Source: Bog-473 sp963730395 (GTDB taxonomy: Bacteria > Actinomycetota > Acidimicrobiia > Acidimicrobiales > RAAP-2). From it: a DNA stretch of 64,000 nucleotides. How positions within the stretch are numbered: position 1 is the first letter of the stretch; the number at the start of each line of letters is the position of its first letter. The stretch covers positions 186,001-250,000 of the forward strand of contig CAVSSK010000006.1 in the NCBI GenBank assembly GCA_963730395.1, read 5' to 3'. The translations under genes were made by a program, and so were the position numbers. Shown here in pieces: positions 17,961-26,515 of the stretch. Below the pieces are notes generated by a model that saw nothing but the letters and a program-made list of their open reading frames with translations, did no database searches and was not told the origin of the DNA.

Positions 17961-20164
17961 AGCGGACCCTCCGCCACCCGATCCGCGGCGACCGGCTCCA
18001 CCCCAAGCCCTCGACGCGTCCGGCGCGGCGATCTTCCTGGCGCACCGACGCACGCCAGCCGCGCATGCGGCCCCGCAAGAGCGTCAACGTGGCCTCCATC
18101 GTGGGCAATCCCGAGGAGGAGGAGTCGCGGCCGAACCTGCGCTTGCGCATCGTCGGGATCGCGGTGCTGCTCCTGTTCGGCGTCCTCGTGCTGCGTCTCT
18201 GGACGCTCCAGGTGGTCGAGGGCAAGACCTATGCCGCTGCGGTGACGCGCAACCAGGTCCGCGTCGTCAGCATCGCCGCCCCGCGTGGTGAGATCGTCGA
18301 CCGCAACGGCACCGTCCTGGTGTCGAACATCCCCCAGCAGGAGATCCTGCTCTCACGAGCCGAGGCGACGCAGAACCCGGGCATCGTCGGCATGGTGGCC
18401 GCTCTCGTCGGCCAGACGCCGGCCCAAGTGACCGCCTCCATCAACAACAACCAGTACAGCCCGTACGAGCCGGTGCCCGTCGCCGTCGGCGTCTCCACCG
18501 CCACCGTGCAGTTCCTGCAGACGCACCAGTCCGAGTACCCCGGCGTCAGCGTGCAGACGGTTGCACAGCGCACCTATCCCCAGGGCGGGACGACGGGCAC
18601 CCATGTCATCGGCTACGTGGGCGACATCACGTCGAGCTACCTGGCCGCCCATCCCAACGACGGCTACACCCAGGGCAGCCAGATCGGCGTGTCGGGCATC
18701 GAGGCCCAGTACGAGCCGTACCTGCGCGGGGTGGACGGGCGCCAGGCCCTCTCGGTGGACGCCAGCGGCACCGTGGTGGGGACCCTCAGCACCACCGCGC
18801 CGCAGATCGGCGACACCGTCGTGCTCAACATCGACACCGGGCTGCAACAGGCGGTCGAGAACGACCTCCAGCAGCAGATCCTGGCCGACCGTCAGACGCT
18901 CGACACGATCGACAAGAAGTACCCGCCCGCCATCAACGGTGCCGTGGTGGTGATGAACCCCCAGAACGGCCAGGTGCTCGCCATGGCCTCGTCGCCGAGC
19001 TACGACCTCAACCAGTGGGTGGGCGGCATCTCATCGGCCAATTTCACGGCCCTGCAGGCGTCGGGTGCAGAGAACAACTACGCCATCGAGGGTCAGTACA
19101 CCCCGGGGTCGACCTTCAAGCTCGTCACGGCCACCGCGGCGCTCCAGTCCGGCCTCATCGCGCCGGGCACACCCTTCTACGACTCGGGTCACTACAAGAT
19201 CACGGGGTGCCCGGCACCCGGTGTCAACAACGACACGGGGTGCGTACTGAGCGACAACCCGGGCGACGGCACCGGCACCTACAACGTGACGGGCGCGCTC
19301 ACCGTGTCGAGCGACGCGTTCTTCTACCACCTGGGGGACCAGTTCTGGCAGGAACGTGGGACCTTCGGGGACACGCCCATTCAGAACGAGGCGACCGCGT
19401 ACGGCGAAGGGACGATCACGGGTATCGACCTCCCCGGGGAGGCGCAGGGCCGCCTCGACAGCTATCTCACCCGGGCCAAGCTGCACGCCGAGGCGCCCAA
19501 GGCGTTCCCCTATGCGGCCTCGTGGTTCACCGGCGACAACGTCGAGATGTCCTTCGGGCAGGGCGAGACCGTGCTGACGCCCATCGAGCAGGCGGTGGCC
19601 TACTCGACCTTCGCCAACGGCGGCACCCGCTACGCCCCCCAGGTCGCCTCACAGATCATCGACCCCTTGACCGGCAAGGTCGTCAAGAAGCTGGCGCCGC
19701 AGGTGACCGGGCACGTGGCGATCTCCCCGGCCAACTACTCGGCCATGCTCCAGGGGTTCGAGGGCGTGATCTCCAACCCCAACGGCACCGCCTACGGGGA
19801 CTTCCAGGGCTTCCCCTCCTCGTGGAACCTTGCCGGCAAGACGGGCACCGCCTCGAACCAGGCCGGGCTGTCCCCGAACAGCTGGTTCGTCGCCTTCGGC
19901 CCCAACCCGAACCCCACCTATCTCGTGCTGGCGGTGATCGACCAGGGCGGCTACGGCGCACAGGCCGCGGCCCCGCTCGTGCGCAACATCTTCGACTACA
20001 TCGTGGCCAACCCGCTCAGTGCGCAGGCGAAGACGCCGACGCCGGCCAGCCCGCCGAGCCAGACCGCGCCCGTCCCGAATCCTCCGTTCGGGACGCCGAC
20101 GACGACCACCACGACCACGCCGCCGGCCGCCGGCGCGACCACCACGACCAAGCCGGGCGGCTGA
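17957..20164 (+). CDS. mrdA: Penicillin-binding protein 2, elongation transpeptidase
   Basis: Class B PBP that crosslinks peptidoglycan during cell elongation. The 735-residue protein has a 60-residue basic cytoplasmic N-terminus, one membrane helix ('IVGIAVLLLFGVLVLRLW'), a dimerisation domain ('APRGEIVDRNGTVL'), then the transpeptidase with catalytic serine in 'GSTFK', the 'SSDAF' motif and 'KTGTAS'. The C-terminus is a proline/threonine tail. GTG 17957 overlaps the mreD stop. The usual partner rodA does not follow; the next gene is a radical-SAM protein. Confidence 0.93.
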   Translation: MKRTLRHPIRGDRLHPKPSTRPARRSSWRTDARQPRMRPRKSVNVASIVGNPEEEESRPNLRLRIVGIAVLLLFGVLVLRLWTLQVVEGKTYAAAVTRNQVRVVSIAAPRGEIVDRNGTVLVSNIPQQEILLSRAEATQNPGIVGMVAALVGQTPAQVTASINNNQYSPYEPVPVAVGVSTATVQFLQTHQSEYPGVSVQTVAQRTYPQGGTTGTHVIGYVGDITSSYLAAHPNDGYTQGSQIGVSGIEAQYEPYLRGVDGRQALSVDASGTVVGTLSTTAPQIGDTVVLNIDTGLQQAVENDLQQQILADRQTLDTIDKKYPPAINGAVVVMNPQNGQVLAMASSPSYDLNQWVGGISSANFTALQASGAENNYAIEGQYTPGSTFKLVTATAALQSGLIAPGTPFYDSGHYKITGCPAPGVNNDTGCVLSDNPGDGTGTYNVTGALTVSSDAFFYHLGDQFWQERGTFGDTPIQNEATAYGEGTITGIDLPGEAQGRLDSYLTRAKLHAEAPKAFPYAASWFTGDNVEMSFGQGETVLTPIEQAVAYSTFANGGTRYAPQVASQIIDPLTGKVVKKLAPQVTGHVAISPANYSAMLQGFEGVISNPNGTAYGDFQGFPSSWNLAGKTGTASNQAGLSPNSWFVAFGPNPNPTYLVLAVIDQGGYGAQAAAPLVRNIFDYIVANPLSAQAKTPTPASPPSQTAPVPNPPFGTPTTTTTTTPPAAGATTTTKPGG

Positions 20165-20192
20165 GCGTCCCGGAGCGGGCCCGGGCGTCCCG

Positions 20193-20198
20193 TAGGGT
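20193..20198 (+). promoter_or_regulatory. Candidate -10 box for the radical-SAM operon
   Basis: TAGGGT, nine bases before ATG 20208, with no Shine-Dalgarno between. Confidence 0.45.
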
Positions 20199-20207
20199 GG
20201 ATGGCCC

Positions 20208-22154
20208 ATGGAGACCCTCTGGCCCGAGATCGAGCGCCTCTTGCCCACGGTGTCCAAGCCGGCCCGCTACATCGGCGGCGAGCAGGGGTCCGTGTACCCC
20301 GTGCACGGCCCGGGGAAAGTCGCCTGGCTGCTGATCTACCCGGACACCTACGAGATCGGCCTGCCCAACCAGGGCCTCCAGATCCTCTACGAGATCCTGA
20401 ACGGGCGCCCGGACGCGCTGGCCGAGCGCACCTATGCCCCCTGGGTCGACATGGAGGCGGCGATGCGTGCCGCCGGGGTGCCCCTCTTCAGCGTGGAGCA
20501 GCACCTGCCGGCGGCCGCCTTCGACGTCCTGGCCTTCAACCTGTCGGCCGAGCTCGTCTACACCAACGTCCTCAACCTCATCGACCTGGCCGGCCTTCCC
20601 CTGCACTCGGCGGACCGCGGCAGCGGTGACGCCCTGGTCGTGGCGGGCGGCCACTGCGCGTTCAACCCCGAGCCGCTGGCCGACTTCGTCGACGCTTTCG
20701 TGCTGGGTGACGGGGAGGAGGCGGTGGGCGAGGTCAACGAGGTGCTGGCCGCCTGGTTGGAGGGCGCCCCGCCCGAGGAGCGTGACCGCGGCGCGCTGCT
20801 GCGGTCGCTGGCCCGGCTGGAGGGTGTCTACGTGCCCGCGCTCTACCGCCCCGCCTACGAGGGTGGTCGGCTGGTGTCGACCCTCCCGGTCGACCGCGGC
20901 GTGCCGGCGACGGTGTCCAAGCGGACCATCGCCGACCTGGCCGAATGGCCCTACCCGTCGAGCCAGCTGGTGCCGCTGACCGAGGTCGTCCATGATCGCT
21001 TGAACGTCGAGGTCTTCCGCGGCTGCACGCGGGGTTGCCGCTTCTGCCAGGCCGGCATGATCACGCGGCCAGTGCGTGAGCGTCCGGCCGCGCAGGTGCG
21101 CGAGCTCGTGCGCAAGGGTCTCGACCGGACCGGCTACGAGGAGGTGACGCTGACCTCCCTCTCGACGGCCGACTTCTCGGACATCGAGGACACGGTGCGC
21201 GACATCATCGAGGACCCCGAGCACGGAGGGCGGGTCTCGGTGAGCCTCCCGTCGCTGCGCGTGGACGCGTTCACGGTGGGCACGGCGGCGCAGATCCAGA
21301 AGGTGCGCCGCACGGGCCTCACCTTTGCGCCCGAGGGTGGCACGTGGCGGATGCGCACGGTCATCAACAAGCTGATCACCGAGGAGGACCTCTACGGAGC
21401 GGTCGACTCCGCCTTCGGCCAGGGCTGGCGGCGGGTCAAGCTGTACTTCCTCATCGGCCTCCCCACAGAGCGCGACGAGGACGTCCTCGGCATCGCGGAG
21501 CTGGGGGCACGGTGCGTGGAGATCGGCCGGCGGTATCAGAAGTCGGTCAACGTGGTGGCTTCGGTGGGCGGCTTCGTCCCCAAGCCCCACACGCCGTTCC
21601 AGTGGTTCGGGCAGGACAGCGTGCCGGAGCTGGAGCGCAAGGTCGCGTTGCTGCGCGAGGCGGCACGGAGCTCGCGCGGCCTGACCATCCGCTGGCACGA
21701 CCCGGCCGCATCTGTCGCCGAGGGCTTGGCGAGCCGGGGTGACCGGCGCATGGGCCCGGTCATCGAGCGGGTGTGGCGCGCCGGCGGCACCTTCCAGGAG
21801 TGGTCGGAGCGCTTCGACCTCTCGCTGTGGGAGTCCGCCCTCGCTGCCGAGGGACTGAGTGCCGGTGAGGTGTGCCACCGCGAGCGGGGCGCCGACGAGG
21901 CGCTCCCGTGGGACCACATCTCGGCCGGCTTGCACCGGGACTTCCTCTGGGGCGACTGGCAGGACGCCCTTGCCCGGGTCGCCGTCGAGGACTGCCGCTG
22001 GACCCCCTGCTACGACTGCGGCGCCTGCACCGAAGCGGGCCTCGAGCACGTCGTGGCCTCACCGGTCCCGCCGGCCGGGGGCAGCCAGGGCACGGGCCAG
22101 GACCTGAAGGAGGCGGACCAGGTTCCGGTCCGTCTGGTCAGCCGTGTCTCCTGA
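20208..22154 (+). CDS. B12-binding-like radical SAM protein (TIGR03960 type)
   Basis: Radical S-adenosylmethionine protein of 648 residues. The N-terminal half resembles a cobalamin-binding fold ('LLIYPDTYEIGLPNQGLQIL'). The [4Fe-4S] motif CTRGCRFC is near residue 278, followed by a radical-SAM barrel ('LTFAPEGGTWRMR', 'KLYFLIGLPTERDED'). Two further cysteine pairs near the end (CYDCGAC) may bind a second cluster. The reaction is unknown. In actinobacteria and clostridia this gene is paired with the DUF2344 gene next to rne-rplU-rpmA, as here, which suggests an RNA- or ribosome-linked role. It overlaps the next gene by 11 bases. Confidence 0.88.
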   Translation: METLWPEIERLLPTVSKPARYIGGEQGSVYPVHGPGKVAWLLIYPDTYEIGLPNQGLQILYEILNGRPDALAERTYAPWVDMEAAMRAAGVPLFSVEQHLPAAAFDVLAFNLSAELVYTNVLNLIDLAGLPLHSADRGSGDALVVAGGHCAFNPEPLADFVDAFVLGDGEEAVGEVNEVLAAWLEGAPPEERDRGALLRSLARLEGVYVPALYRPAYEGGRLVSTLPVDRGVPATVSKRTIADLAEWPYPSSQLVPLTEVVHDRLNVEVFRGCTRGCRFCQAGMITRPVRERPAAQVRELVRKGLDRTGYEEVTLTSLSTADFSDIEDTVRDIIEDPEHGGRVSVSLPSLRVDAFTVGTAAQIQKVRRTGLTFAPEGGTWRMRTVINKLITEEDLYGAVDSAFGQGWRRVKLYFLIGLPTERDEDVLGIAELGARCVEIGRRYQKSVNVVASVGGFVPKPHTPFQWFGQDSVPELERKVALLREAARSSRGLTIRWHDPAASVAEGLASRGDRRMGPVIERVWRAGGTFQEWSERFDLSLWESALAAEGLSAGEVCHRERGADEALPWDHISAGLHRDFLWGDWQDALARVAVEDCRWTPCYDCGACTEAGLEHVVASPVPPAGGSQGTGQDLKEADQVPVRLVSRVS

Positions 22155-22972
22155 GGCCCCGGATCCCGGGGCCCAGCGCCGGTTGCGCCTGCGCTTCACC
22201 AAGACCGGCAAGATCCGTTTCACGAGTCACCGCGACGTGGCCCGGATGTGGGAGCGGGCACTCCGGCGCAGCCGGCTGCCCGTGGCCTACTCGCAGGGGT
22301 TCGTGCCGCACCCGCTGGTCAGCTTCGGGCTGGCCCTTCCCACCGGTTGCGAGTCCCGCGGGGAGTACCTCGACGTGCGGCTCGGGCGGCCCGCTGCGGG
22401 GGAGATCCCGGTCGGGGAGCTGCCCGGGGCCCTGAGCGTCCTCCTGCCCCAGGGGATCGACGTGACGGCGGTGGCAGTGGTCGGGGAGGCGGAGGGATCG
22501 CTCCAGCAGGAGGTAGCATCGTGCGATTGGGAGCTGGAGGTGCTCGGAGTGCCAGGTGAGGAGCTGCAGGAGCAGGTGGAAAAGCTGCTCGCTGCCCCCA
22601 TCCTCACGGTCCGGCGGGAGCGGAAGGGTCGTCAAGCCGAAGACGACATCCGCCCGGCCATCCTGGCGCTGTCCGTGACCGGCCCCAACGGTCAGCTCGA
22701 GGCGGCGTTGGCCACGCACCCGCGTGGCGTCCGTCCGGGGGACCTGGTAGCGGCCCTGGGCACCGAGCGCGGTGCTCGGACGGGCCTGTCGAACGCATCA
22801 ATGGATCGAACGCGATGGCGCACGGTTCGAGCCGCTCCCACTGGGCGGCCCCGGGACCGGCGCGGGCGCGACACAGCACGCGAGGAGGGCTTTCCCTCAT
22901 GTCCGAGACGGAAATCAGCCAGACCCCGGAGGGTCCCCCCCGGGAGGCGTCAGGCGGCACGAGCCCGCCTGA
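22144..22972 (+). CDS. Radical-SAM-associated DUF2344 protein (TIGR03936 type), probably frameshifted
   Basis: Companion of the preceding radical-SAM protein. 'RLRLRFTKTGKIRFTSHRD' at the N-terminus and 'YSQGFVPHPLVSFGLALPTG' are family landmarks. The starting frame is normal to about residue 208 and then becomes an arginine/proline-rich, coding-unlike tail to 23241. In the neighbouring frame from about 22770 the family-like ending 'RTHQWIERDGARFEPLPL' appears. One extra base near 22765-22772 explains this and would give about 275 residues ending at 22972, overlapping rne by 74 bases. That overlap is large, so the exact end is uncertain. GTG 22144 is the start. Confidence 0.75.
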
Positions 22973-24473
22973 CGCGGCGCGCACTGCGCCACGCAAGCCG
23001 AAGATCGGCGACACCCGGCCGGCGCCCTCGACACCGCCGCCGGCCACGCAGCCGGCGCCCGTCGTGCCGCTGGTGCGGCCCGCCGACGCGCCGCTCGAGC
23101 CCCCGACCGCCGGGGCAGAGCTTGCCGATGGCCAGGACCCGGGCGCCAGGCGGACCCGCGGCCGCCGGCGCACCGCCCGGGACCGGCGCTCCAAGCAGGT
23201 GGGTCGCTACCTGGTCTGCGTGCACGTGCAGCCTCACATGACCCAGATCGCGATGCTCGAGGGCCGCTCGTTGGTCGAGCACTACGTGTCGAGGGCCTCC
23301 GACGACACCAACCAGATCGACGGCAACGTCTACCGGGGGCGGGTCCAGAACGTGCTGCCGGGCATGGAGGCCGCGTTCGTCGACATCGGGATCCCCAAGA
23401 ACGCCGTCCTGTACCGGGGTGACGTGCGCTACGACCGTGACGACATCGAGGGTGGGGCGTCCTCGCAGCAGCCCCGGATCGAGGACGTGCTCAAGGCCGG
23501 CCAGACCATCTTGTGCCAGGTGACCAAGAACCCCATCGGTGCCAAGGGCGCCCGCCTCACCCAGGAGGTCTCCCTGCCTGGGCGCTTCGCCGTCCTCGTG
23601 CCCAACTCGAGCGCGTTCGGGATCTCCAAGCGGCTCGGGGACACCGAACGCCGGCGGTTGCGCCGTGTCATCGACGAGGTGAAGCCGGCCGGGCACGGCA
23701 TGATCGTGCGCACCGCCGCCGAGGGCGTCTCGGCGGACGAGCTCCAGCGAGACGTGACGACCCTGCTCGAGCAGTGGAACTCCATCGAGGCCGAGGCCAA
23801 GAAGTCGGACGCCCCCGGCCTCCTCTACCGGGAGCCCGAGCTGTCGGTGCGGATCCTGCGTGAGGAGCTCAACGCGGAGTATCGCGGCGTGGTGATCGAC
23901 GACCTGGCGCTCTTCGAGCAGGTGCGCGACTACGTGCGGGCCGTCAGCCCGGAGCTGTCGGACCGGGTCGAGTACTACGACCCCGAGGAGGAGGGCCTCC
24001 CCATCTTCGAGCGCTACCACGTGCACGAGCAACTGCACAAGGCGCTCGATCGCAAGGTGTGGCTCCCCTCGGGCGGCTCTCTCATCATCGAGCGGACGGA
24101 GGCGCTGACGGTGATCGACGTCAACACCGGCAAGAACGTCGGCAAGACCAACCTGGAGGAGACGGTCTACCGCAACAACCTGGAGGCGGCCGAGGAGGTG
24201 GCCCGCCAGCTGCGTCTGCGGGACATCGGGGGCATCATCGTCATCGACTTCATCGACATGGAGGTCCGGGAGAACCGGGACAAGGTTGCGGCCGCGCTGC
24301 GCAACGCCCTGGCCCGGGACAAGACCCGGACCCAGGTCTTCGACATCTCCGAGCTGGGCCTGGTCGAGATGACCCGGAAGCGGGTGTCGGAGGGCCTGCT
24401 CGAGACGCTCTCCAGCGAGTGTGCCGTCTGCGGCGGCCGGGGCGTGACCCTGGACGACTCCGTCCTACGCTAG
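22899..24473 (+). CDS. rne: Ribonuclease E/G family endoribonuclease
   Basis: RNA-processing endonuclease of 524 residues. The first 110 residues are proline/alanine-rich and probably disordered. Then come the S1 domain ('YRGRVQNVLPGMEAAFVDIG'), the RNase H-like and 5'-sensor regions, the catalytic aspartate in 'VIDVNTGKNVG' with the second in 'IDFIDM', and the zinc-link CAVCGG near the end. There is no long C-terminal scaffold. ATG 22899 has a strong GAGGAGGG upstream and is chosen over an in-frame ATG at 22815. Its TAG stop is also the first half of the presumed rplU -10 box. Confidence 0.93.
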   Translation: MSETEISQTPEGPPREASGGTSPPDAARTAPRKPKIGDTRPAPSTPPPATQPAPVVPLVRPADAPLEPPTAGAELADGQDPGARRTRGRRRTARDRRSKQVGRYLVCVHVQPHMTQIAMLEGRSLVEHYVSRASDDTNQIDGNVYRGRVQNVLPGMEAAFVDIGIPKNAVLYRGDVRYDRDDIEGGASSQQPRIEDVLKAGQTILCQVTKNPIGAKGARLTQEVSLPGRFAVLVPNSSAFGISKRLGDTERRRLRRVIDEVKPAGHGMIVRTAAEGVSADELQRDVTTLLEQWNSIEAEAKKSDAPGLLYREPELSVRILREELNAEYRGVVIDDLALFEQVRDYVRAVSPELSDRVEYYDPEEEGLPIFERYHVHEQLHKALDRKVWLPSGGSLIIERTEALTVIDVNTGKNVGKTNLEETVYRNNLEAAEEVARQLRLRDIGGIIVIDFIDMEVRENRDKVAAALRNALARDKTRTQVFDISELGLVEMTRKRVSEGLLETLSSECAVCGGRGVTLDDSVLR

Positions 24474-24476
24474 GAT
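24471..24476 (+). promoter_or_regulatory. Candidate -10 box for rplU, overlapping the rne stop codon
   Basis: TAGGAT. Its first three bases are the rne stop codon, and ATG 24486 follows after nine bases with no Shine-Dalgarno. Confidence 0.5.
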
Positions 24477-24485
24477 CTCGCTCTT

Positions 24486-24800
24486 ATGTATGCCGTCATC
24501 AGGTCCGGAGGGAAGCAGGAGCGCGTGGCCGAGGGTCAGCGCGTCCGGGTCGAGCTCCTGGGCGAGCCGGTCGGGGCCGAGGTGTCCCTCCAGCCCGTCC
24601 TCGTGGTCGACGGCGACACCGTGCTGGCCACGCCCGAGCAGCTGGCCGGTGCATCGGTGACGGCCAAGGTCGTGGGTTCCGAGCTGGGCCCCAAGATCAA
24701 CGCCATGACCTACAAGTCCAAGTCGAACCAGCGCCGCCGGTGGGGCCACCGCCAGCACTACGCCACGCTGGAGATCACCGCCATCACGGCGGCCGGCTGA
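24486..24800 (+). CDS. rplU: 50S ribosomal protein L21
   Basis: Large-subunit ribosomal protein of 104 residues. 'MYAVIRSGGKQERV' at the start and 'KSNQRRRWGHRQHY' near the end are the family signatures. Followed 16 bases later by rpmA, the normal partner. The start has no Shine-Dalgarno, so translation is probably from a leaderless or near-leaderless transcript. Confidence 0.97.
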   Translation: MYAVIRSGGKQERVAEGQRVRVELLGEPVGAEVSLQPVLVVDGDTVLATPEQLAGASVTAKVVGSELGPKINAMTYKSKSNQRRRWGHRQHYATLEITAITAAG

Positions 24801-24816
24801 GTCCGAGGAGTCCGAC

Positions 24817-25068
24817 ATGTCAAAGACCAAGGGTGGCGGGTCGACCCGCAATGGCCGCGACTCGGCGGCCCAGCGCCTCGGGGTGAAGGAGTACGACGGC
24901 ACCTCGGTGACCGCCGGCGCCATCCTGGTGCGCCAGCGGGGCACGAAGTTCTACCCGGGCGCCAACGTGGGGCGCGGCGGGGACGACACCCTCTTCGCCA
25001 AGGCGGACGGCGTCGTGAAGTTCGGCGAGCGCCGCGGGCGCAAGCACATCAGCGTCCTCACCGACTAA
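24817..25068 (+). CDS. rpmA: 50S ribosomal protein L27
   Basis: Large-subunit protein of 83 residues whose N-terminus reaches the peptidyl-transferase centre. 'GGGSTRNGRDSAAQRLGVK' and 'GRKHISV' are diagnostic. The N-terminus reads MSKTKGGGST instead of the common MAHKKGGGST. The ATG at 24817 is preceded by a purine run (CCGAGGAG), a good ribosome site. A long hairpin follows 58 bases after the stop. Confidence 0.97.
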   Translation: MSKTKGGGSTRNGRDSAAQRLGVKEYDGTSVTAGAILVRQRGTKFYPGANVGRGGDDTLFAKADGVVKFGERRGRKHISVLTD

Positions 25069-25126
25069 GGCGCGCACCCACGGGGGTTTCGGGAGCGACC
25101 CGGAGACCCCGAGAGCATCCTGCGAC

Positions 25127-25171
25127 AAGCGGGACGACCTCGGAACGCGCTTGCGTCCGGGTCGTCCGCTT
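25127..25171 (+). terminator. Long hairpin downstream of rplU-rpmA
   Basis: AAGCGG-g-ACGACC (25127-25139) pairs with GGTCGTCCGCTT (25160-25171), with a single bulged G. The loop region itself can pair (CGG-a-ACGC with GCGTCCG around GCTT). No run of T follows, so this is either a hairpin-only terminator or an mRNA-stabilising end. Confidence 0.6.
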
Positions 25172-25270
25172 CTGCGATGGAGACGCATCCCTCGCTGAGT
25201 GCACCGACGAGATCAGGAGCGCCATCGGCCGGAGAGGCCGACGCTCGATGACACCGGGCTGACCGACGGC

Positions 25271-25651
25271 CTACCCGGCGGCCGGCCGCTCGTGCAGCTC
25301 GATCCCGTTGCCCCAGGGGTCGCTCGTGAAGGCCTGGTGGCGTCCCGTGGTGCCGACCGCGACGGGGTCCGTCACCTCGAGCCCCCGGGTGCGGAGCTCA
25401 CGAACGACCGCATCGAGATCGTCGTAGACCAGGGCGAAGTGCTGGCCCATGTTGGGTGGTGCCGGCAGCTCGATGAGGTGCACCTGCTGCCCGTTGACCG
25501 TGTCGAGCCAGGCGCCGGCGAATCCGAAGTCCGGTCGGGTGAAGTTCTGGGTGAGGCCGAGCGTCTCTGTGTAGAACGCGATGGCGCCCGGCACGTCGGG
25601 GACGTTCAGGGCCACGTGGTCCACTCCCGTCGGCGTCACGGTGTCGCTCAC
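25271..25651 (-). CDS. VOC (glyoxalase/dioxygenase) family protein
   Basis: Small metal-binding-fold protein of 126 residues. 'GVDHVALNVPDVPGAIAFYTETLGL' is the first beta-alpha-beta unit and 'FTSDPWGNGIELHE' carries the expected C-terminal glutamate. The histidine of 'VDHVAL' and glutamate of 'IELHE' could bind a metal. Substrate unknown. ATG 25651 overlaps the stop of the upstream nucleoside phosphorylase gene (ATGA), so the two are one operon. Confidence 0.85.
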   Translation of the reverse strand: MSDTVTPTGVDHVALNVPDVPGAIAFYTETLGLTQNFTRPDFGFAGAWLDTVNGQQVHLIELPAPPNMGQHFALVYDDLDAVVRELRTRGLEVTDPVAVGTTGRHQAFTSDPWGNGIELHERPAAG

Positions 25652-26466
25652 GGGAGCGAGCCTACGACGTGGCGGACGATGTCGGCCACGGCCGGTGCGG
25701 CCGAGTCGCCGACCTCCGCAATGGCCGCGAGGTCGCCGGTGCCACCGGTTCCCGTGCCCGCCGCAGGGTTGGTGACCAGGGCGAGGCCCAGCACCTCGGC
25801 TCCGGCGTGCCGGGCGGCAATGGTCTCGAGCGCCATGGACATGCCCACGACGTCGGCGCCCGAGGTGCGCAGCATCCGGATCTCCGCCGGCGTCTCGAAC
25901 TGGGGCCCCGACACCTGTGCGTAGACCCCGGGCCCAGGCGACACCACCTCTCCCGCCGGGCCCGGGGTCTTGAGGGCGAGCTCGAGCAGCTGGGGCGAAT
26001 AGGCGCCGGCCATGTCGACGAAGGTGGCCCCGCTCAGCGGGCTGCGCCCGGTCAGGTTGAGGTGGTCCTCGACCACCATGACCGAGCCCGTCGCGAGGTC
26101 GTCCCGGATGCCCCCGACCGCGGCCGTCAGGACGACCGTCGTGCAGCCGGCGGCGATGCCCGTGCGCAGCGGGTGCACGGCCTCATCAGGCTCGATCCCC
26201 TCGTAGAGGTGGCACCGGCCCCCGAAGACCAGGACCCGCTTGTGGGCGACGTCGACAGACCAGCCCTGGGCGCGATGGCCGGCTGCGGTGTAGCGGGGGA
26301 AGAAGGGAAGCGTGTCGAGCGGCAGCGAGTCCCCGCCGGCGCCCAGGATCTCGGCCGCGCCGGTCAGGCCGCTGCCGAGCACGAGCAGGACGTCGTGGTG
26401 GTCGCTGCCGGTACGACGGGCCAGCTCACGGGCGCTACGGGCCGCACGCTCGGCCGCATCGTCCAT
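25648..26466 (-). CDS. Purine nucleoside phosphorylase
   Basis: Trimeric-type PNP that splits inosine/guanosine with phosphate. The 272-residue protein has 'LLVLGSGLTG' (phosphate-binding loop), 'GGRCHLYEG', 'VLTAAVGGIRDDL', 'GVYAQVSGPQFETPAEIRML' (base-binding glutamate and the conserved QFETPAE) and 'VGMSMALETIAARHAG'. The ATG at 26466 lies six bases after a TACGAT hexamer on the minus strand with no Shine-Dalgarno; an earlier in-frame start at 26571 would cross the divergent gene's promoter. It works in purine salvage; the MTA/SAH-deaminase-like gene at 29147 may be related by pathway. Confidence 0.92.
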   Translation of the reverse strand: MDDAAERAARSARELARRTGSDHHDVLLVLGSGLTGAAEILGAGGDSLPLDTLPFFPRYTAAGHRAQGWSVDVAHKRVLVFGGRCHLYEGIEPDEAVHPLRTGIAAGCTTVVLTAAVGGIRDDLATGSVMVVEDHLNLTGRSPLSGATFVDMAGAYSPQLLELALKTPGPAGEVVSPGPGVYAQVSGPQFETPAEIRMLRTSGADVVGMSMALETIAARHAGAEVLGLALVTNPAAGTGTGGTGDLAAIAEVGDSAAPAVADIVRHVVGSLP

Positions 26467-26472
26467 GGCGGC

Positions 26473-26478
26473 ATCGTA
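26473..26478 (-). promoter_or_regulatory. Candidate -10 box for the nucleoside phosphorylase operon
   Basis: TACGAT on the minus strand, six bases before the ATG at 26466. It faces a second such box at 26503 for the divergent gene. Confidence 0.5.
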
Positions 26479-26502
26479 GGCCTCCCTCGGCCGCCCGCCA
26501 CG

Positions 26503-26508
26503 TACCAT
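26503..26508 (+). promoter_or_regulatory. Candidate -10 box for the amine oxidase operon
   Basis: TACCAT, seven bases before ATG 26516, without a Shine-Dalgarno. Confidence 0.5.
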
Positions 26509-26515
26509 GGCCCCA

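Noticed and set aside
20016..22049. Minus-strand open frame of 677 codons opposite the radical-SAM gene.
   Set aside because: Same shadow effect. The plus-strand radical-SAM cysteines and motifs are clear.
22815..22898. ATG 22815 as the rne start.
   Set aside because: The added residues are the out-of-frame end of the DUF2344 gene; ATG 22899 has a strong ribosome site.
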